From NCBI GenBank assembly GCA_000415505.1, contig KE354375.1, forward strand, positions 1-42,397: a DNA stretch of 42,397 bases, in the 5' to 3' direction. The translations under genes were made by a program, and so were the position numbers. Below the pieces are notes generated by a model. That model made no database searches and was not told where the DNA came from. It saw only the letters and a list, made by a program, of their open reading frames with translations. Shown here one piece after another: positions 41,113 to 42,397 of the stretch. The first letter of the stretch is position 1, and each line of letters opens with the position of its first letter. Source of the stretch: Streptomyces afghaniensis 772. Its GTDB lineage: Bacteria; Actinomycetota; Actinomycetes; Streptomycetales; Streptomycetaceae.

Positions 41113-42305
41113 GCCACGCCCCCGGGCACGAAGGGCGGAACCGGACGCACAGGGACGGCCGCGTCGTGGGCGGCGAGAAACGCGTCGACCGCCGCGTCCC
41201 ACCCGAAGCACTCCGCACGCGCCCGTGCCCGCTCGCGCCGGTCCGCCTCCAGGCGTTCCAGCAGCAGGTCCACGGCGTCCGCGAAGGCCTCCCCATGGTC
41301 CGCCGCGACGGCTCCGGCGGAGCCGATCACCTCCGGCAGCGCGGACGACGCGCTCGCCACCACCGGCGTGCCGCACGCCATGGCCTCCAGCGCGGCGAGC
41401 CCGAACGTCTCGGCCGGCCCCGGTGCCAGGGCCACGTCGGCGGACGCCTGGAGCGCGCCGAGCAGCCCGCGGTCGGAGACGTGCCCGAGGAAGGTGACCG
41501 GCAGGCCGCTCTCCCGGGCCCGCTGTTCGAGCCGGGCGCGCAGCGGTCCGTCCCCGGCCACCACCAGCACCGCCCGGCGTCCACGCCGCCGCAGCGCCTC
41601 CAGGGCGTCCAGCGCCGTGCCGGGCCGCTTCTCCACGGACAGCCGCGAGCACATCACCAGCAGCGTCTCGTCCACGCGCGCGTGCCGTGCCCGCACCTCC
41701 GGATCGCGCAGCGCGGGGTGCCGCTGAACCAGGTCGACGCCCAGCGGAGCGCGGACGACGTTGCGTGCCCCGATCCGCACGAACTCCCGCTCGGCGAACT
41801 CGGTGGTGCACACCACGCGCGCGTACGTGTGGGCCGTACGGACGTTGAGGGCGTCGGCGGCACGCCGGGCGGCCCCCTCGGGCAGGCCCCAGGTGCGCAG
41901 CACACCGTCGGCGGTCTCGTGGGAGACCATCACGGCCGGGACCCGGGCGCGTCGCGCCCACTTGCCGGTCCACCTGAGGGTCGTACGGTCGGACACCTCC
42001 AGCCGGTCCGGCGCGAGCTCCTCCAGGAGCCGGGCCACCCGCCGCTTGTCGGTGAGCACGCGGTAGCCGCCGGTGCCGGGCAGCAGCGGCCCGGGAAGGG
42101 TGATCACCCGCCCCTGCTCGGTCTCCTGGTCGGTCATCCGCTCGCCGGGGACCACGAGGACGGGCTCGTGCCCCGCCGCCTTGAAGCCCTTGCCGAGTTC
42201 GCGCAGGGCGGTGCGCAGGCCGCCGGACGCGGGCGCGACGAAGTTGGCGAGCCGCACGATCCGCAGCGACTGGCGGCTGCGGTCGCCCGAACGCGAGTGA
42301 CTCAT
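41109..42305 (-). CDS. Glycosyltransferase family 4 protein
   Basis: 398-residue GT-B enzyme. The N-terminal acceptor domain has RIVRLANFVAPASGGLRTALRELGKGF. The C-terminal nucleotide-sugar domain has VMCSRLSVEKRPGTALDAL, VVAGDGPLRARLE, FLGHVSDRGLLGALQASADVALAPGPAETFGLAALEAMACGTPVVAS, which includes the GT4 E-x7-E motif. It should transfer a sugar from a nucleotide donor, as in the PimB/MshA-like group of actinobacteria. Both ends overlap neighbouring genes by 4 bp, giving a coupled operon with the SGNH hydrolase downstream. Confidence 0.93.
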   Translation of the reverse strand: MSHSRSGDRSRQSLRIVRLANFVAPASGGLRTALRELGKGFKAAGHEPVLVVPGERMTDQETEQGRVITLPGPLLPGTGGYRVLTDKRRVARLLEELAPDRLEVSDRTTLRWTGKWARRARVPAVMVSHETADGVLRTWGLPEGAARRAADALNVRTAHTYARVVCTTEFAEREFVRIGARNVVRAPLGVDLVQRHPALRDPEVRARHARVDETLLVMCSRLSVEKRPGTALDALEALRRRGRRAVLVVAGDGPLRARLEQRARESGLPVTFLGHVSDRGLLGALQASADVALAPGPAETFGLAALEAMACGTPVVASASSALPEVIGSAGAVAADHGEAFADAVDLLLERLEADRRERARARAECFGWDAAVDAFLAAHDAAVPVRPVPPFVPGGVA

Positions 42306-42397
42306 GCCGCCACCGCCGTCCTGCGCCCGGCGAGCACGTTCGCATAGTGCCCGATCAGCTGGTCTCCGACGGCCGCCCAGGTGCGGCCCTCGACGGT
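42302..42397 (-). CDS. C-terminal end of an upstream gene, probably a second glycosyltransferase (partial)
   Basis: The last 31 codons of a minus-strand frame are visible: TVEGRTWAAVGDQLIGHYAN and on to a TGA that overlaps the next gene's ATG (ATGA). The (R)TW..VGDQLIGHY ending is typical of the C-terminal helix of GT4 glycosyltransferases. The rest lies beyond the right edge. Confidence 0.6.
   Translation of the reverse strand, partial: TVEGRTWAAVGDQLIGHYANVLAGRRTAVAA

Noticed and set aside
1-42397. CRISPR array, insertion sequence, tRNA or attachment site
   Set aside because: No regularly spaced direct repeats, transposase motifs, tRNA cloverleaf sequences or flanking direct repeats were seen on reading both strands.

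Overview
The window is high-GC actinobacterial DNA and almost certainly a Streptomyces chromosome. The 16S rRNA 5' end matches the Streptomyces type, codon use is strongly GC3-biased, and many genes overlap by ATGA/GTGA. It also carries Streptomyces hallmarks: a DasR box in front of crr-ptsI and a 'conservon' (cvnABCD) signalling operon. No tRNA, CRISPR array or insertion sequence was seen.

Layout. 1-0.55 kb: 5' end, leader and promoter of an rRNA operon leaving to the left. 0.6-3 kb: crr-ptsI, the general PTS components, behind a perfect DasR (dre) core and a second unexplained palindrome. 3-6 kb (minus): an unknown protein and acetoacetyl-CoA synthetase. 6.3-10 kb: a GH31 glycosidase whose predicted nucleophile Asp reads as Asn, a zinc-ribbon Nudix hydrolase and a secreted VanX-type dipeptidase. 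10.1-11.8 kb: a DUF35/thiolase pair behind overlapping palindromes. 12-13.7 kb: an EAL-CBS-GGDEF protein split by a one-base frameshift. 13.7-14.4 kb: a gene-poor stretch rich in inverted repeats. 14.4-16.75 kb: glpF-glpK.

16.8-25 kb (minus): conservon cvnA-cvnB-cvnC-[oplAH]-cvnD. A full-length OplAH-type 5-oxoprolinase sits between cvnC and cvnD and, as sequenced, reads in frame into the CvnD GTPase. 25.5-27.7 kb: a small membrane protein and an APC amino-acid permease. 27.8-34.9 kb (minus): a three-gene SMC/condensin-like locus (kleisin-like, KITE-like, SMC-like) in JetA-JetB-JetC order but without a JetD/MksG nuclease gene. The SMC gene carries two apparent frameshifts. 35-40.2 kb: a GntR regulator divergent from MFS transporter-DUF1445-pxpA-pxpB-pxpC, the prokaryotic-type 5-oxoprolinase operon. 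40.2-42.4 kb (minus): an SGNH hydrolase and glycosyltransferases.

A recurring theme is 5-oxoproline (pyroglutamate). Two unrelated ATP-dependent 5-oxoprolinases (OplAH and PxpABC) lie about 16 kb apart, with a DUF1445 protein (possible D-glutamate cyclase-type source of 5-oxoproline) and two candidate transporters. The two most interesting loci are the 5-oxoprolinase inside a G-protein signalling operon and the JetD-less SMC operon. Caution: three one-base-deletion-type frameshifts were found, two of them in C5/G5 runs, and a C5 run also lies exactly where OplAH reads into CvnD. Consensus sequencing error is therefore a live alternative for all of these.
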